8,519 nucleotides of DNA, taken from the NCBI GenBank assembly GCA_026987255.1, contig JALSNA010000362.1, positions 1 through 8,519 on the forward strand, in the 5' to 3' direction. The position numbers were made by a program, and so were the translations under genes. This document shows, in pieces, positions 1 through 6,587 of the stretch (its first letter is position 1; every line of letters starts with the position of its first letter). The DNA comes from Hyphomicrobiales bacterium (GTDB lineage Bacteria > Pseudomonadota > Alphaproteobacteria > Rhizobiales > Aestuariivirgaceae). The notes beneath the pieces are model-generated. The model saw only the letters and a program-made list of their open reading frames with translations, was not told the origin of the DNA and did not search any database.

Positions 1-864
1 GCGGTCAAGCTGCTCGATTCGGTGGGGCCGGTGCGGCTTTTATCGGTGCTGCGGCGCGGTGGGGCGGATGTGCGCCTGCCGGATGGCAAGGGGGCCGGCC
101 TGCCCATCGCCCTGGGCGGGGTGGGCATTTCGCTGCGCGGGTTGAGCGGTGTCTATACGGCCTTTGTCAATGGCGGGGTGGCCATGCGGCCCCATGCGCG
201 GCTCGCCGGGGCACCGCAAGGGGTGCGCATCTTGCAGGAGCGGGCCGCCTGGCAGGTGATGGACATCCTGCGCGATGCGGCGCCGCCGCCCGATACCGCA
301 CCGTTGCCCATGGCCTACAAGACCGGCACCTCCTATGGCTTTCGCGATGCCTGGTCGGTGGGCTTCAATGGCCGCTACGTGCTGGGGGTCTGGGTGGGGC
401 GGGCCGATGGCGTGCCGGTTCCGGGGATCGTGGGGCGCATCAGTGCCGCGCCGGTGCTGTTTTCGGCCTTTGCGCGGCTGGGATTGCCGGCGCCCTTCGC
501 GCCACGGCCGAAAGGGGCGCTGGCCTTGCGCAACAGCCAGCTGCCCGCGCCCTTGCGGCGGTTCGTGGCGCGCGGGGCGCTGCCCAAGGTGGGCGGGCGG
601 ATCGCCGAGGCCCCGCCGCGCATCGTCTGGCCCAGGCAGGGGGCGCATGTGGAGCTGCCCCGGGCCGATGGCGGGCGGCTGGCGCTGGCGGTGAAAATCC
701 AGGATGGCCGCGCGCCCTTCCGGGTTCTGGTCAATGGCAGACCGGGGGAGGGCCTGCTGCGGCGCCGGCAGGCGCTGGTGCGGCTGGGCGGCAAAGGCTT
801 CAACAAGGTGACGGTGATCGATGCCGCCGGGCGCAGCGCCTCGGTGCGGGTGTTTCTGAATTGA
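1..864 (+). CDS. pbpC: Penicillin-binding protein 1C, C-terminal part (5' truncated by window edge)
   Basis: Only the last 287 residues are visible; the reading frame is open from base 1 and ends at TGA 862-864. PBP1C is a bifunctional class A enzyme of the inner membrane and periplasm, with glycosyltransferase and transpeptidase domains, acting in peptidoglycan synthesis. What is visible is the end of the transpeptidase domain: the stretch LPIALGGVGISL (about 88-123), then the KTGTS box at 319-333 followed by YGFRDAW, which is characteristic of PbpC. The last about 80 residues (from about 613) look like the BiPBP_C domain, with PRIVWPRQGA and the ending VIDAAGRSASVRVFLN. The upstream catalytic serine motif and the glycosyltransferase domain lie outside the window. 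The gene is not obviously linked to nitrate respiration; it is followed by a 332-bp non-coding gap. No convincing terminator was found right after it. Recognition is from family motifs, not a search. Confidence 0.9.
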   Translation, partial: AVKLLDSVGPVRLLSVLRRGGADVRLPDGKGAGLPIALGGVGISLRGLSGVYTAFVNGGVAMRPHARLAGAPQGVRILQERAAWQVMDILRDAAPPPDTAPLPMAYKTGTSYGFRDAWSVGFNGRYVLGVWVGRADGVPVPGIVGRISAAPVLFSAFARLGLPAPFAPRPKGALALRNSQLPAPLRRFVARGALPKVGGRIAEAPPRIVWPRQGAHVELPRADGGRLALAVKIQDGRAPFRVLVNGRPGEGLLRRRQALVRLGGKGFNKVTVIDAAGRSASVRVFLN

Positions 865-908
865 TCTGCGCCACTCTATTTCCGAGTAATTTTCTAAGGT
901 AATATAAA

Positions 909-922
909 TTGATCTGGATCAA
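909..922 (+). promoter_or_regulatory. FNR/FixK/Anr-type binding site upstream of nap operon
   Basis: The sequence TTGATCTGGATCAA is a perfect match to the CRP/FNR-family anaerobic consensus TTGAT-N4-ATCAA and is fully dyad-symmetric in its half sites. It is centred at about 915.5, some 50 bp after the pbpC stop and about 280 bp before the napF ATG. The family is known to activate nap and other anaerobic respiration genes under low oxygen. A downstream gene for periplasmic nitrate reductase makes activation by an FNR, FnrL, FixK or Anr/Dnr homologue the natural reading. Which family member binds cannot be told from the site. Confidence 0.85.
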
Positions 923-940
923 GACAGGGAGACGTTGCGC

Positions 941-972
941 GGTAATCCTGACCATTTTTATCAGAATATAAA
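941..972 (+). promoter_or_regulatory. Candidate -10 elements of the nap promoter
   Basis: Two possible -10 hexamers lie downstream of the FNR box. GGTAAT at 941-946 (4 of 6 with TATAAT) would place the FNR site near -37 to -41, close to the usual class II activator position. TATAAA at 967-972 (5 of 6) would put the transcription start near 979 and the FNR box near -63, close to the class I position around -61. No good -35 hexamer accompanies either, which fits an activator-dependent promoter. The choice between them cannot be made from sequence. Confidence 0.35.
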
Positions 973-995
973 GGTCATTCTATCTTACCATTTTC

Positions 996-1066
996 CCTTG
1001 ACTGCTTGCCGAAGCCGGGTTTTGACTGCGACAATTGACTCCAGTTCTGTTTAACAAAAGTCAAGG
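996..1066 (+). repeat. Cluster of TTGACT repeats (direct and inverted) in the napF leader
   Basis: TTGACTGC occurs at 998-1005 and again at 1022-1029 (24 nt apart). TTGACT recurs at 1035-1040, and its complement AGTCAA lies at 1059-1064, again 24 nt from the third copy. The outer copies form an 8-bp perfect inverted repeat, CCTTGACT (996-1003) with AGTCAAGG (1059-1066). Four copies of a hexamer in about 70 bp is more than expected by chance and could be half-sites for a second regulator, or could pair in RNA. No known regulator was matched with confidence. TTGACT also resembles a -35 hexamer, but no -10 sits at the right distance. Confidence 0.45.
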
Positions 1067-1104
1067 CCGGGAATCTGCAAATAACGGACTGTTGTTCACG
1101 AAGA

Positions 1105-1124
1105 GGTGATCTGGGGGGATCGCC
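1105..1124 (+). other. Hairpin in napF leader
   Basis: GGTGATC (1105-1111) pairs with GATCGCC (1118-1124), giving 7 bp including one G-U, around a six-base loop TGGGGG. There is no following T-tract, so it is not a rho-independent terminator. It lies about 70 nt before the napF start and may be part of a folded 5' leader. Confidence 0.4.
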
Positions 1125-1145
1125 GGGCGGCCAGGTGTGTGCCGG

Positions 1146-1159
1146 TTCCCGTCAGGGAA
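1146..1159 (+). other. Short hairpin in napF leader
   Basis: TTCCC (1146-1150) and GGGAA (1155-1159) can form a 5-bp stem closing a GTCA tetraloop. The stem is small and its stability in vivo is uncertain. It sits about 40 nt upstream of the napF start codon, close to the ribosome-binding region, so an effect on translation is conceivable but unproven. Confidence 0.3.
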
Positions 1160-1196
1160 TGGCGCAACGGATGGCCAAAGGCTTGTGGGAGACCCC

Positions 1197-1736
1197 ATGA
1201 CGCAGACCGTGACACGCAGGCAATTGTTCCGCTCGCTGGCCGGGCAGGCGGCCTTGCGGCGTCCGCCGGGAGCCGTGGATGAGGCCCGGTTCATGGAGAT
1301 CTGCGATGGCTGCGGGGAATGCATCGCGGCCTGCGCGGCGGAAACCGGCGTGCTGAAGGCCGACCGGGGCGGAGCGCCGGTGGTGGATTTTGCTTCCGGG
1401 CATTGCGTCTTTTGCGGCGCCTGCGTGCGCGCCTGCGGCACCGGCGCGCTCACCGGCGCCGAAGGGGTGGAGGCTGGCGAGGTCACCTTTCCCTGGCACA
1501 TGGAAATTTCGCAGGAGCGCTGCATGGAGTTTTCCGGCATCACCTGCCGGCTGTGCGAATCGGCCTGCGAGGAGCGCGCCATACGTTTTCGCCCCATGGC
1601 GGGGCATGTCACCAGGGCCTGGATCGAGGCGCAAGAGTGCAGCGGCTGCGGCGAATGCCTGCCGCGCTGTCCGAACCGGGCCATTGCCATCATCGAGAAG
1701 CCGCGCGGCGGCGCATCAAGGGAGAACGCGGCATGA
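1197..1736 (+). CDS. napF: Ferredoxin-type protein NapF
   Basis: NapF is a cytoplasmic polyferredoxin thought to help mature NapA, probably by assisting its [4Fe-4S] cluster before Tat export. The 179-residue product begins with a short basic segment (MTQTVTRRQLFRSLAG) and carries four cysteine groups. These are C36-C39-C42-C46, C70-C73-C76-C80, the atypical C109-C117-C120-C124, and C148-C151-C154-C158. This matches the E. coli NapF layout as I recall it, including the long first spacing in group three. The ATG at 1197 was chosen because it aligns with the family N-terminus and has GGGAGA at 1187-1192. The frame is open further upstream to a GTG at 1137, but that extension has no family features. 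The stop TGA overlaps the napD ATG (ATGA, 1733-1736), implying translational coupling. It is the first gene of the operon. Confidence 0.93.
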   Translation: MTQTVTRRQLFRSLAGQAALRRPPGAVDEARFMEICDGCGECIAACAAETGVLKADRGGAPVVDFASGHCVFCGACVRACGTGALTGAEGVEAGEVTFPWHMEISQERCMEFSGITCRLCESACEERAIRFRPMAGHVTRAWIEAQECSGCGECLPRCPNRAIAIIEKPRGGASRENAA

Positions 1737-1993
1737 GCATCTGTTCACTGATCGTCTATTCGCGGCCGGAGAAGATGGAGGCCATCAGCGCCGACATCGA
1801 TGCCCGCGAGGGCTGCGAGGTGGCGGCGGCGGAGAACGGCAAGATGGTGGTGCTCATCGATCTGCCGAGCCGCGACAGGATGAGCCAGACCATCATGGAT
1901 TTGAACAACATTCCAGGCGTGATCACGGTTTCTTTCATCTACGAATATTTCGAGGAGGAAGAGCCCAAAGACCCCGTTTCCGAGGAAGCATGA
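1733..1993 (+). CDS. napD: NapA signal-peptide-binding chaperone NapD
   Basis: NapD is a small cytoplasmic chaperone with a ferredoxin-like fold. It binds the twin-arginine signal peptide of NapA and holds back export until the Mo cofactor is inserted. The product is 86 residues, the usual length. It starts with the typical CSLIVY strand (residues 4-9) and has the GCEVAAAENGKMVVLID segment mid-protein and IPGVITVSFIYEYFEEEE near the end, all matching the NapD pattern. The acidic tail is also typical. The start ATG overlaps the napF stop by 4 nt, and AAGGGAG at 1718-1724 lies 8 nt upstream. It is followed by napA after 27 nt, as expected for a chaperone made just before its client. Confidence 0.94.
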   Translation: MSICSLIVYSRPEKMEAISADIDAREGCEVAAAENGKMVVLIDLPSRDRMSQTIMDLNNIPGVITVSFIYEYFEEEEPKDPVSEEA

Positions 1994-2020
1994 GCACAAC
2001 AGGGTGCAAGGAGGAAGACC

Positions 2021-4603
2021 ATGAAAATGAATCGCCGAGATTTCATCAAGACCCAGGCGGTCGCAGCGGCGGCGGCCACGGCGGGCATATCGGTGCCGGC
2101 CGTCTCATCTGCCCAGGCGGGCGATGACGGCATCCGCTGGGACAAGACGGCCTGCCGGTTTTGCGGCACCGGCTGCTCGGTGCTGCTGGGCGTCAAGGAT
2201 GGCCGCGTGGTGGCCTCGCAGGGCGACCCGGACGCGCCGGTGAACAAGGGCCTGAACTGCATCAAGGGCTATTTTCTCACCAAGATCATGTATGGCGCCG
2301 ACCGTCTGACCAAGCCCCTGATGCGCAAGAAGAACGGCAAGTTCGCCAAGGATGGGCAGTTCGAGGAGGTCTCCTGGGACGAGGCCTTCAAGCTCATGGC
2401 CGAGAAGTTCGTGGCGGCGCGCAAGGCCAAGGGGCCGAAGGGCATCGGCATGTTCGGCTCCGGCCAATGGACCATCTGGGAGGGCTATGCCGGGCAGAAG
2501 CTCATCAAGGCGGGCTTCCGCTCCAATTCCCTGGAGCCCAACGCGCGCCATTGCATGGCCTCCGCCGTGGGCGCCTTCATGCGCGGTTTCGGCATCGACG
2601 AGCCGGCCGGATGCTATGACGACATGGAGGCGGGCGAGACCTTCGTGCTGTGGGGCTCCAACATGGCGGAGATGCATCCCATCCTGTGGTCGCGCATCAC
2701 CAATACCCGTCTGACCAAGCCCGGCGCGCAGATCCACGTGCTGGCCACCTTCCGCAACCGCTGCTTCGAGCTGGCCGACAACGGCATTATCTTCAAGCCG
2801 CAAACGGATCTGGCGATCGCCAACTTCATCGCCAACTACATCATCGAAAAGGGCACCTACAACAAGGAGTTCGTGGAGAAGCACTGTCACTTCACCAAGA
2901 CGCCCACGGACATCGGCTATGGCCTGCGCGCCAATGATCCGCGCGAGAAAAAGGCCAAGAACCGCGCCAAGGGCAAGCTGACCAAGATCAGCTTCGAGGA
3001 ATATGCCAAGTCGGTGTCGAAATATACCGCCGATTATGTCTCGGAGCTTTCCGGCGTGCCCAAGGAGCAGCTGATCAAGCTGGCGGAGCAATATGCCGAT
3101 CCGAAGCGCAAGGTGGCTTCCTACTGGACCATGGGCTTCAACCAGCACACGCGCGGCGTGTGGGTGAACGGGCTCGTCTACAACATCCATCTGCTGATGG
3201 GCAAGATTTCGGAGCCCGGCAACTCGCCGTTCTCGCTCACCGGCCAGCCCTCGGCCTGCGGCACGGCGCGCGAGGTGGGCACCTTCACGCACCGTCTGCC
3301 GGCCGACCTGGTGGTCAAGAAGGATGCGCACTGCAAGTTCGCAGAGAAGATCTGGAAGCTGCCCGCGGGCACCATTCCGCGCGCCAACGGCAAGATGGAC
3401 GGCAAGCCGCAACCGGACATTTCCGGCAAGCCCATGGGCAAGACGCTCATCCACGCGGTGGCCATGCACAGGGCGCTGCATGACGGGGTGATGAACTGCT
3501 TCTGGGTGATGTGCAACAACAACCTGCAGGCGGCGGCCAACTTCAACGGCGAGTCCTGGCCCGGCTGGCGCGCCAAGGACAACTTCATCGTCGTCTCCGA
3601 TCCCTATCCGACGGTCTCGGCCATGGGCGCGGATCTGGTGCTGCCCACCGCCATGTGGGCGGAGAAGGAAGGGGCCTATGGCAACTCCGAGCGGCGCACC
3701 CAGTTCTGGCGCCAGCAGGTCAAGGCGCCGGGCGAGGCGCGCTCCGACCTGTGGCAGATCATGGAGTTCTCCAAGTATGTCAAGGTGGAGGATGTCTGGC
3801 CGGCCGAGCTGATCGCGCAGAAGCCGGAATACAAGGGCAAGACGCTCTATGACGTCCTGTTCGCCAATGGCTTCGTCAACAAGTTCCCCTTCGATGGCAA
3901 GATCAAGGACGAGCGCGGCAACGAGTATGACAACGATGAATCGGCCCACTTCGGCTATTACGTCCAGAAGGGCCTGTTCGAGGAATACCGCCGCTTCCAG
4001 TGGGAAGGCCCCAAGACCGGGCATCAGCAGGCGCCCTTCGATGCCTATCACAAGGCGCGCGGCCTGCGCTGGCCGGTGATCGACGGCAAGGAGACGCTGT
4101 GGCGCTTCCGGGCCGGATACGATCCGATCGTCAGGCAGGTCAAGAAGGATGCCAAGGACGGCGAGGTCTACTTCTACGGCAAGAAGGACGGCAAGGCGAA
4201 CATCATCTTCGCGCCCTACGAGCCGGCCGCCGAGCCGCCGGATGACGAGTACGATCTGTGGCTGTGCACCGGCCGGGTGCTCGAACACTGGCATTCGGGC
4301 TCGATGACGCGGCGCGTGCCGGAGCTCTATCGCGCCATGCCGGACGCCAAGGTCTACATGAACAAGAAGGACGCCAGGAAGCGCCGTCTGCGCAATGGCT
4401 CCAAGGTCAAGATCATCACCCGGCGCGGCGAGGTGGTCACCCGGGTGGAGACCCGCGGGCGCAACGTGCCGCAGGAGGGCCTGGTGTTCATTCCGTGGTT
4501 CGATGCCGGGCGGCTGGTCAACAAGCTGACCCTGGACCAGACCGATCCGCTGTCGAAGGAGACCGACTACAAGAAGTGCGCCTGCAAGGTCGTCAAGGCC
4601 TGA
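2021..4603 (+). CDS. napA: Periplasmic nitrate reductase catalytic subunit NapA
   Basis: NapA reduces nitrate to nitrite in the periplasm, using a Mo-bis-MGD cofactor and one [4Fe-4S] cluster, with electrons from NapB. The 860-residue product has a Tat signal (NRRDFIK, R5-R6, then an Ala-rich stretch and AQA at 31-33 as likely cleavage site). The cluster cysteines are C45, C48, C52 and C80, with K82 in CIKGYF as the conserved relay lysine. The Mo ligand is C178 in NARHCMAS. Further family blocks are [15 protein letters not shown] (367-381), [16 protein letters not shown] (407-422), [15 protein letters not shown] (541-555) and [20 protein letters not shown] (750-769). The start has AGGAGG at 2009-2014, 6 nt upstream. 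The protein is about 30 residues longer than E. coli NapA (828), mainly from basic or hydrophilic insertions near 454-475, 622-640 and 705-715. It is not an assimilatory NasA: the Tat signal and neighbours exclude that. Confidence 0.98.
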   Translation: MKMNRRDFIKTQAVAAAAATAGISVPAVSSAQAGDDGIRWDKTACRFCGTGCSVLLGVKDGRVVASQGDPDAPVNKGLNCIKGYFLTKIMYGADRLTKPLMRKKNGKFAKDGQFEEVSWDEAFKLMAEKFVAARKAKGPKGIGMFGSGQWTIWEGYAGQKLIKAGFRSNSLEPNARHCMASAVGAFMRGFGIDEPAGCYDDMEAGETFVLWGSNMAEMHPILWSRITNTRLTKPGAQIHVLATFRNRCFELADNGIIFKPQTDLAIANFIANYIIEKGTYNKEFVEKHCHFTKTPTDIGYGLRANDPREKKAKNRAKGKLTKISFEEYAKSVSKYTADYVSELSGVPKEQLIKLAEQYADPKRKVASYWTMGFNQHTRGVWVNGLVYNIHLLMGKISEPGNSPFSLTGQPSACGTAREVGTFTHRLPADLVVKKDAHCKFAEKIWKLPAGTIPRANGKMDGKPQPDISGKPMGKTLIHAVAMHRALHDGVMNCFWVMCNNNLQAAANFNGESWPGWRAKDNFIVVSDPYPTVSAMGADLVLPTAMWAEKEGAYGNSERRTQFWRQQVKAPGEARSDLWQIMEFSKYVKVEDVWPAELIAQKPEYKGKTLYDVLFANGFVNKFPFDGKIKDERGNEYDNDESAHFGYYVQKGLFEEYRRFQWEGPKTGHQQAPFDAYHKARGLRWPVIDGKETLWRFRAGYDPIVRQVKKDAKDGEVYFYGKKDGKANIIFAPYEPAAEPPDDEYDLWLCTGRVLEHWHSGSMTRRVPELYRAMPDAKVYMNKKDARKRRLRNGSKVKIITRRGEVVTRVETRGRNVPQEGLVFIPWFDAGRLVNKLTLDQTDPLSKETDYKKCACKVVKA

Positions 4604-4774
4604 CGGGCACATGGGGAGCTCTCCACTCCCTTGCCGCCGGGGCGTCCCTCGCGGGGCGTCCCGGTCCGGGGGGCTTTCCGGTTGCGGCAGGCAGGGGGCG
4701 GATTTGAAACGGGCGTGTTTTTCAGGAGAAATGCCTGGCGGGGCGCTGTCCCGGCCCTGAAAACGAGGTTCCAG
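4604..4774 (+). other. napA-napG intercistronic region
   Basis: This 171-nt gap is unusually long for an otherwise compact operon. It holds a strong GC-rich hairpin (4637-4664), a smaller possible hairpin GGGAG/CTCCC (4614-4618 with 4626-4630), a nine-codon ORF (4731-4760) and the napG ribosome binding site ACGAGG at 4763-4768. No T-tract follows the hairpins, so transcription probably continues into napG. The napG frame is open upstream to a TTG at 4631, but that stretch has no ferredoxin-family features. Confidence 0.6.
4637..4664 (+). other. Strong GC-rich intercistronic hairpin between napA and napG
   Basis: Two copies of GGGGCGTCCC (4639-4648 and 4653-4662), separated by TCGC, pair with each other because the ten-mer is nearly self-complementary. 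With flanking CC (4637-4638) and GG (4663-4664) the stem is 12 bp, including two G-U pairs, closed by the TCGC tetraloop. There is no T-tract after it. Its position directly after napA suits a 3'-end stabiliser or processing signal that gives more NapA than NapGH, but that role is inferred. Confidence 0.6.
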
Positions 4775-5644
4775 ATGGCTGCGAAGACTGTCAACAGACG
4801 GCGATTTCTCACCACCATGGCCAGGACGGCCTGCGGGGTGTCGCTCTTTGCCCTGGGGCTGGGGTTCTATGCCAGGGGCAGCAAGGCGCTGCCGCCGGAA
4901 TATATCCGTCCGCCGGGGGCGCTGGAGGAGGAGAAGTTCCTCTCCGCCTGCACGCGCTGCGGCATCTGCGTGCGCGATTGTCCCTATGACATTCTCAAGC
5001 TGGCGGAGCTGGGGCGCGACAATGCGGCCACCGGCACGCCCTATTTCCATGCCCGCAGCGGCGCTTGCGAAATGTGCGAGGACATTCCGTGCATTCCCAA
5101 TTGCCCGACGGGGGCGCTGGATCATTCGCTGACCGACATCAACAAGGCGCGCATGGGGCTGGCGGTGGTCATCGACCAGGAGAACTGCATCGCCTTCCAG
5201 GGGTTGCGCTGCGAGGTCTGCTACAATGTCTGCCCGCTGCGCGGCAAGGCGCTGTCGCTGGATTATCAGCCCAACAAGCGCTCCGGGCGGCATGCGCTGT
5301 TCATTCCGGTGGTGCATTCGGATGCCTGCACGGGGTGCGGATTGTGCGAGCGGGCCTGCATCCTGGAGCGCGAGGCCATCAAGGTGCTGCCCATCCGTCT
5401 GGCCAAGGGCGAGCTTGGGCATCATTACCGCTTCGGCTGGAAGGAGAAGGCCAAGCATGGCGGGGCGCTGGTGACGCCGGACAAGGAGCACCACTTCAAC
5501 CTGCCCAAGGGGGTTGAATACGACTATTCCACCGGGCGCATCTACGTGAAGAACAAGCCCGCCGCGCCCAATGCGCCGCAAGCGGCCAAGCCGAAGGGCG
5601 GGGCGGCCAGCATTCTCAACCGCGGCATTCAGGAGGCGAAGTGA
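4775..5644 (+). CDS. napG: Quinol dehydrogenase periplasmic Fe-S component NapG
   Basis: NapG is a periplasmic ferredoxin-type subunit that works with membrane NapH to pass electrons from quinol towards NapB/NapA. The 289-residue product has a Tat-like start (NRRRFLTT, residues 7-14, then a hydrophobic segment to about 32) and four [4Fe-4S] groups. These are C59-C62-C65-C69, C98-C101-C106-C110, C138-C146-C149-C153 and C185-C188-C191-C195. The block AKGELGHHYRFGW (210-222) is typical of NapG. E. coli NapG, as I recall it, ends soon after this block (about 231 residues). Here about 60 more residues follow, including a Lys/Pro/Ala-rich tail (258-276). The ATG at 4775 was chosen for its Tat motif position and ACGAGG at 4763-4768. 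The stop overlaps the napH start region. MauM is a relative, but the context decides for NapG. Confidence 0.95.
   Translation: MAAKTVNRRRFLTTMARTACGVSLFALGLGFYARGSKALPPEYIRPPGALEEEKFLSACTRCGICVRDCPYDILKLAELGRDNAATGTPYFHARSGACEMCEDIPCIPNCPTGALDHSLTDINKARMGLAVVIDQENCIAFQGLRCEVCYNVCPLRGKALSLDYQPNKRSGRHALFIPVVHSDACTGCGLCERACILEREAIKVLPIRLAKGELGHHYRFGWKEKAKHGGALVTPDKEHHFNLPKGVEYDYSTGRIYVKNKPAAPNAPQAAKPKGGAASILNRGIQEAK
5631..5636 (+). promoter_or_regulatory. napH ribosome binding site deciding the start
   Basis: AGGAGG lies inside the last napG codons. It is 7 nt from the ATG at 5644 but only 4 nt from the in-frame GTG at 5641, so the ATG, overlapping the napG TGA by one base (TGATG), is the better start for napH. 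Confidence 0.65.
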
Positions 5645-6576
5645 TGGCGACGCCTTTGGAAGAACTGGGGCATGATGCGCTGGCGCAGAAGGGCTGGCTG
5701 GGGGCCTACAAGTGGCTGATCGCGCGGCGCATCGCGCAGGTGGCCATCATCGGGCTGTTCCTGCTGGGGCCGCTGGGCGGGGTGTGGATCCTGAAGGGGA
5801 ACCTGTCCTCGTCGCTGCTGCTGGACACGGTGCCCATGGTGGAGCCCATCACCTTCCTGCAGATGCTGGCGGCGGGGGCGGCGGGGATCACCACGACGAC
5901 CATCATCGGGGTGCTCATCGTGGCCGTCTTCTATGCCCTGGTGGGGGGGCGGGCCTATTGCGCCTGGGTGTGCCCGGTGAACATGGTCACCGATGCGGCC
6001 GCCTGGCTGCGCCGCAAGCTGGGGATCAAGAGCACCTCGAAAATTCCCGATTGGGCGCGCTGGTGGATGCTGGGTGCGGTGATCGTTCTGGCCATGGCGA
6101 CGGGATCGCTGGCCTATGAGCTGGTCAACCCGGTGTCCATGACCCATCGCGGACTGATCTACGGCATGGGCGCGGGCTGGGCGGTGATCGTTGCGGTCTT
6201 TGCCTATGACCTGCTGATCGCCAAACATGGCTGGTGCGGGCATCTGTGCCCCATGGGGGCGCTCTATTCGGCCATCGGGAGCTATTCCGTGGTGCGCATG
6301 CGCTCGGACAACCGCGCGGCATGCGATGACTGCATGGAATGTTTCGAGGTCTGCCCGGAGCCGCGCATCCTGCCGGCGGCGCTGAAACAGGGGCAAAAGC
6401 AGGGGCTGCCGCCGGCGGTGCTGAGCGGCCTGTGCACCAACTGCGGGCGCTGCGCCGATATCTGCAGCAAGGACGTTTTCGCCTTCGGGCTGGTCTTGCC
6501 GCGCGAGCGGATGGCCGGGCCGAGCCGGGAAGGGGCCGGCAGGGCGGAGGATGAAACACTCAAGCAAGCACCATGA
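5644..6576 (+). CDS. napH: Quinol dehydrogenase membrane component NapH
   Basis: NapH is the integral membrane partner of NapG and oxidises quinol at the inner membrane. The 310-residue protein shows hydrophobic segments at about 29-50, 84-101, 141-159 and 174-193, consistent with four membrane spans. It has the two CX3CP motifs of the family (C106-C110-P and C198-C202-P), located just after the second and fourth spans. Two C-terminal [4Fe-4S] groups follow on the cytoplasmic side: C227-C230-C233-C237 and C264-C267-C270-C274. The last about 30 residues are a charged tail. The start is taken at ATG 5644 rather than GTG 5641, from the ribosome-binding spacing. The gene overlaps napG by one base, so NapG and NapH are probably made in matched amounts. 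NosR/CcoG-type proteins share the CX3CP feature, but length and context fit NapH. Confidence 0.95.
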   Translation: MATPLEELGHDALAQKGWLGAYKWLIARRIAQVAIIGLFLLGPLGGVWILKGNLSSSLLLDTVPMVEPITFLQMLAAGAAGITTTTIIGVLIVAVFYALVGGRAYCAWVCPVNMVTDAAAWLRRKLGIKSTSKIPDWARWWMLGAVIVLAMATGSLAYELVNPVSMTHRGLIYGMGAGWAVIVAVFAYDLLIAKHGWCGHLCPMGALYSAIGSYSVVRMRSDNRAACDDCMECFEVCPEPRILPAALKQGQKQGLPPAVLSGLCTNCGRCADICSKDVFAFGLVLPRERMAGPSREGAGRAEDETLKQAP

Positions 6577-6577
6577 T

Positions 6578-6582
6578 GGAGG
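6578..6582 (+). promoter_or_regulatory. napB ribosome binding site deciding the start
   Basis: GGAGG is 5 nt upstream of ATG 6588, whose product starts with a normal Sec signal (MKTTLAIG). The earlier in-frame ATGs at 6573 and 6576 overlap or precede this site, have no site of their own and would add acidic residues in front of the signal peptide. Confidence 0.7.
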
Positions 6583-6587
6583 AAGTC

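Larger units (their letters stand above)
865..1196 (+). other. Non-coding nap control region / napF leader
   Basis: This 332-bp stretch between pbpC and napF has no supported gene. Its first part (about 870-1060) is clearly richer in A+T than the surrounding coding DNA, as expected of a promoter region. It contains a perfect FNR/FixK-type dyad (909-922), candidate -10 sequences (941-946 and 967-972), repeated TTGACT elements (996-1066), and two short hairpins (1105-1124 and 1146-1159) just upstream of the napF ribosome binding site. If transcription starts within roughly 40-65 nt downstream of the FNR box, the napF mRNA has an untranslated leader of more than 200 nt. I could not match this leader to a known riboswitch class by eye. 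Confidence 0.7.

Noticed and set aside
873..893. Terminator after pbpC (ACTC/GAGT stem followed by AATTTT)
   Set aside because: The stem is only 4 bp and the T-tract is short, too weak to call.
986..992. Possible NarL/NarP heptamer TACCATT
   Set aside because: It only partly fits the heptamer consensus and no properly spaced inverted partner was found.
1022..1035. Second FNR-like site TTGAC-N4-ACAAT
   Set aside because: The left half is close to consensus but the right half matches poorly; it is better explained as part of the TTGACT repeat cluster.
1137..1196. GTG start giving NapF 20 extra residues
   Set aside because: The ATG at 1197 matches the family N-terminus and has GGGAGA just upstream; the extension shows no family feature and overlaps the leader hairpin at 1146-1159.
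4631..4774. TTG start giving NapG 48 extra residues
   Set aside because: It would bury the Tat motif inside the protein and cover the intercistronic hairpin. ATG 4775 has its own ribosome binding site.
2105..5581. A 1158-codon open frame on the minus strand across napA and napG
   Set aside because: It is a shadow of GC-rich coding sequence. The + strand encodes unmistakable NapA and NapG with all cofactor motifs, and the antisense product is low-complexity (rich in L, A, G, R, H) with no recognisable domain.
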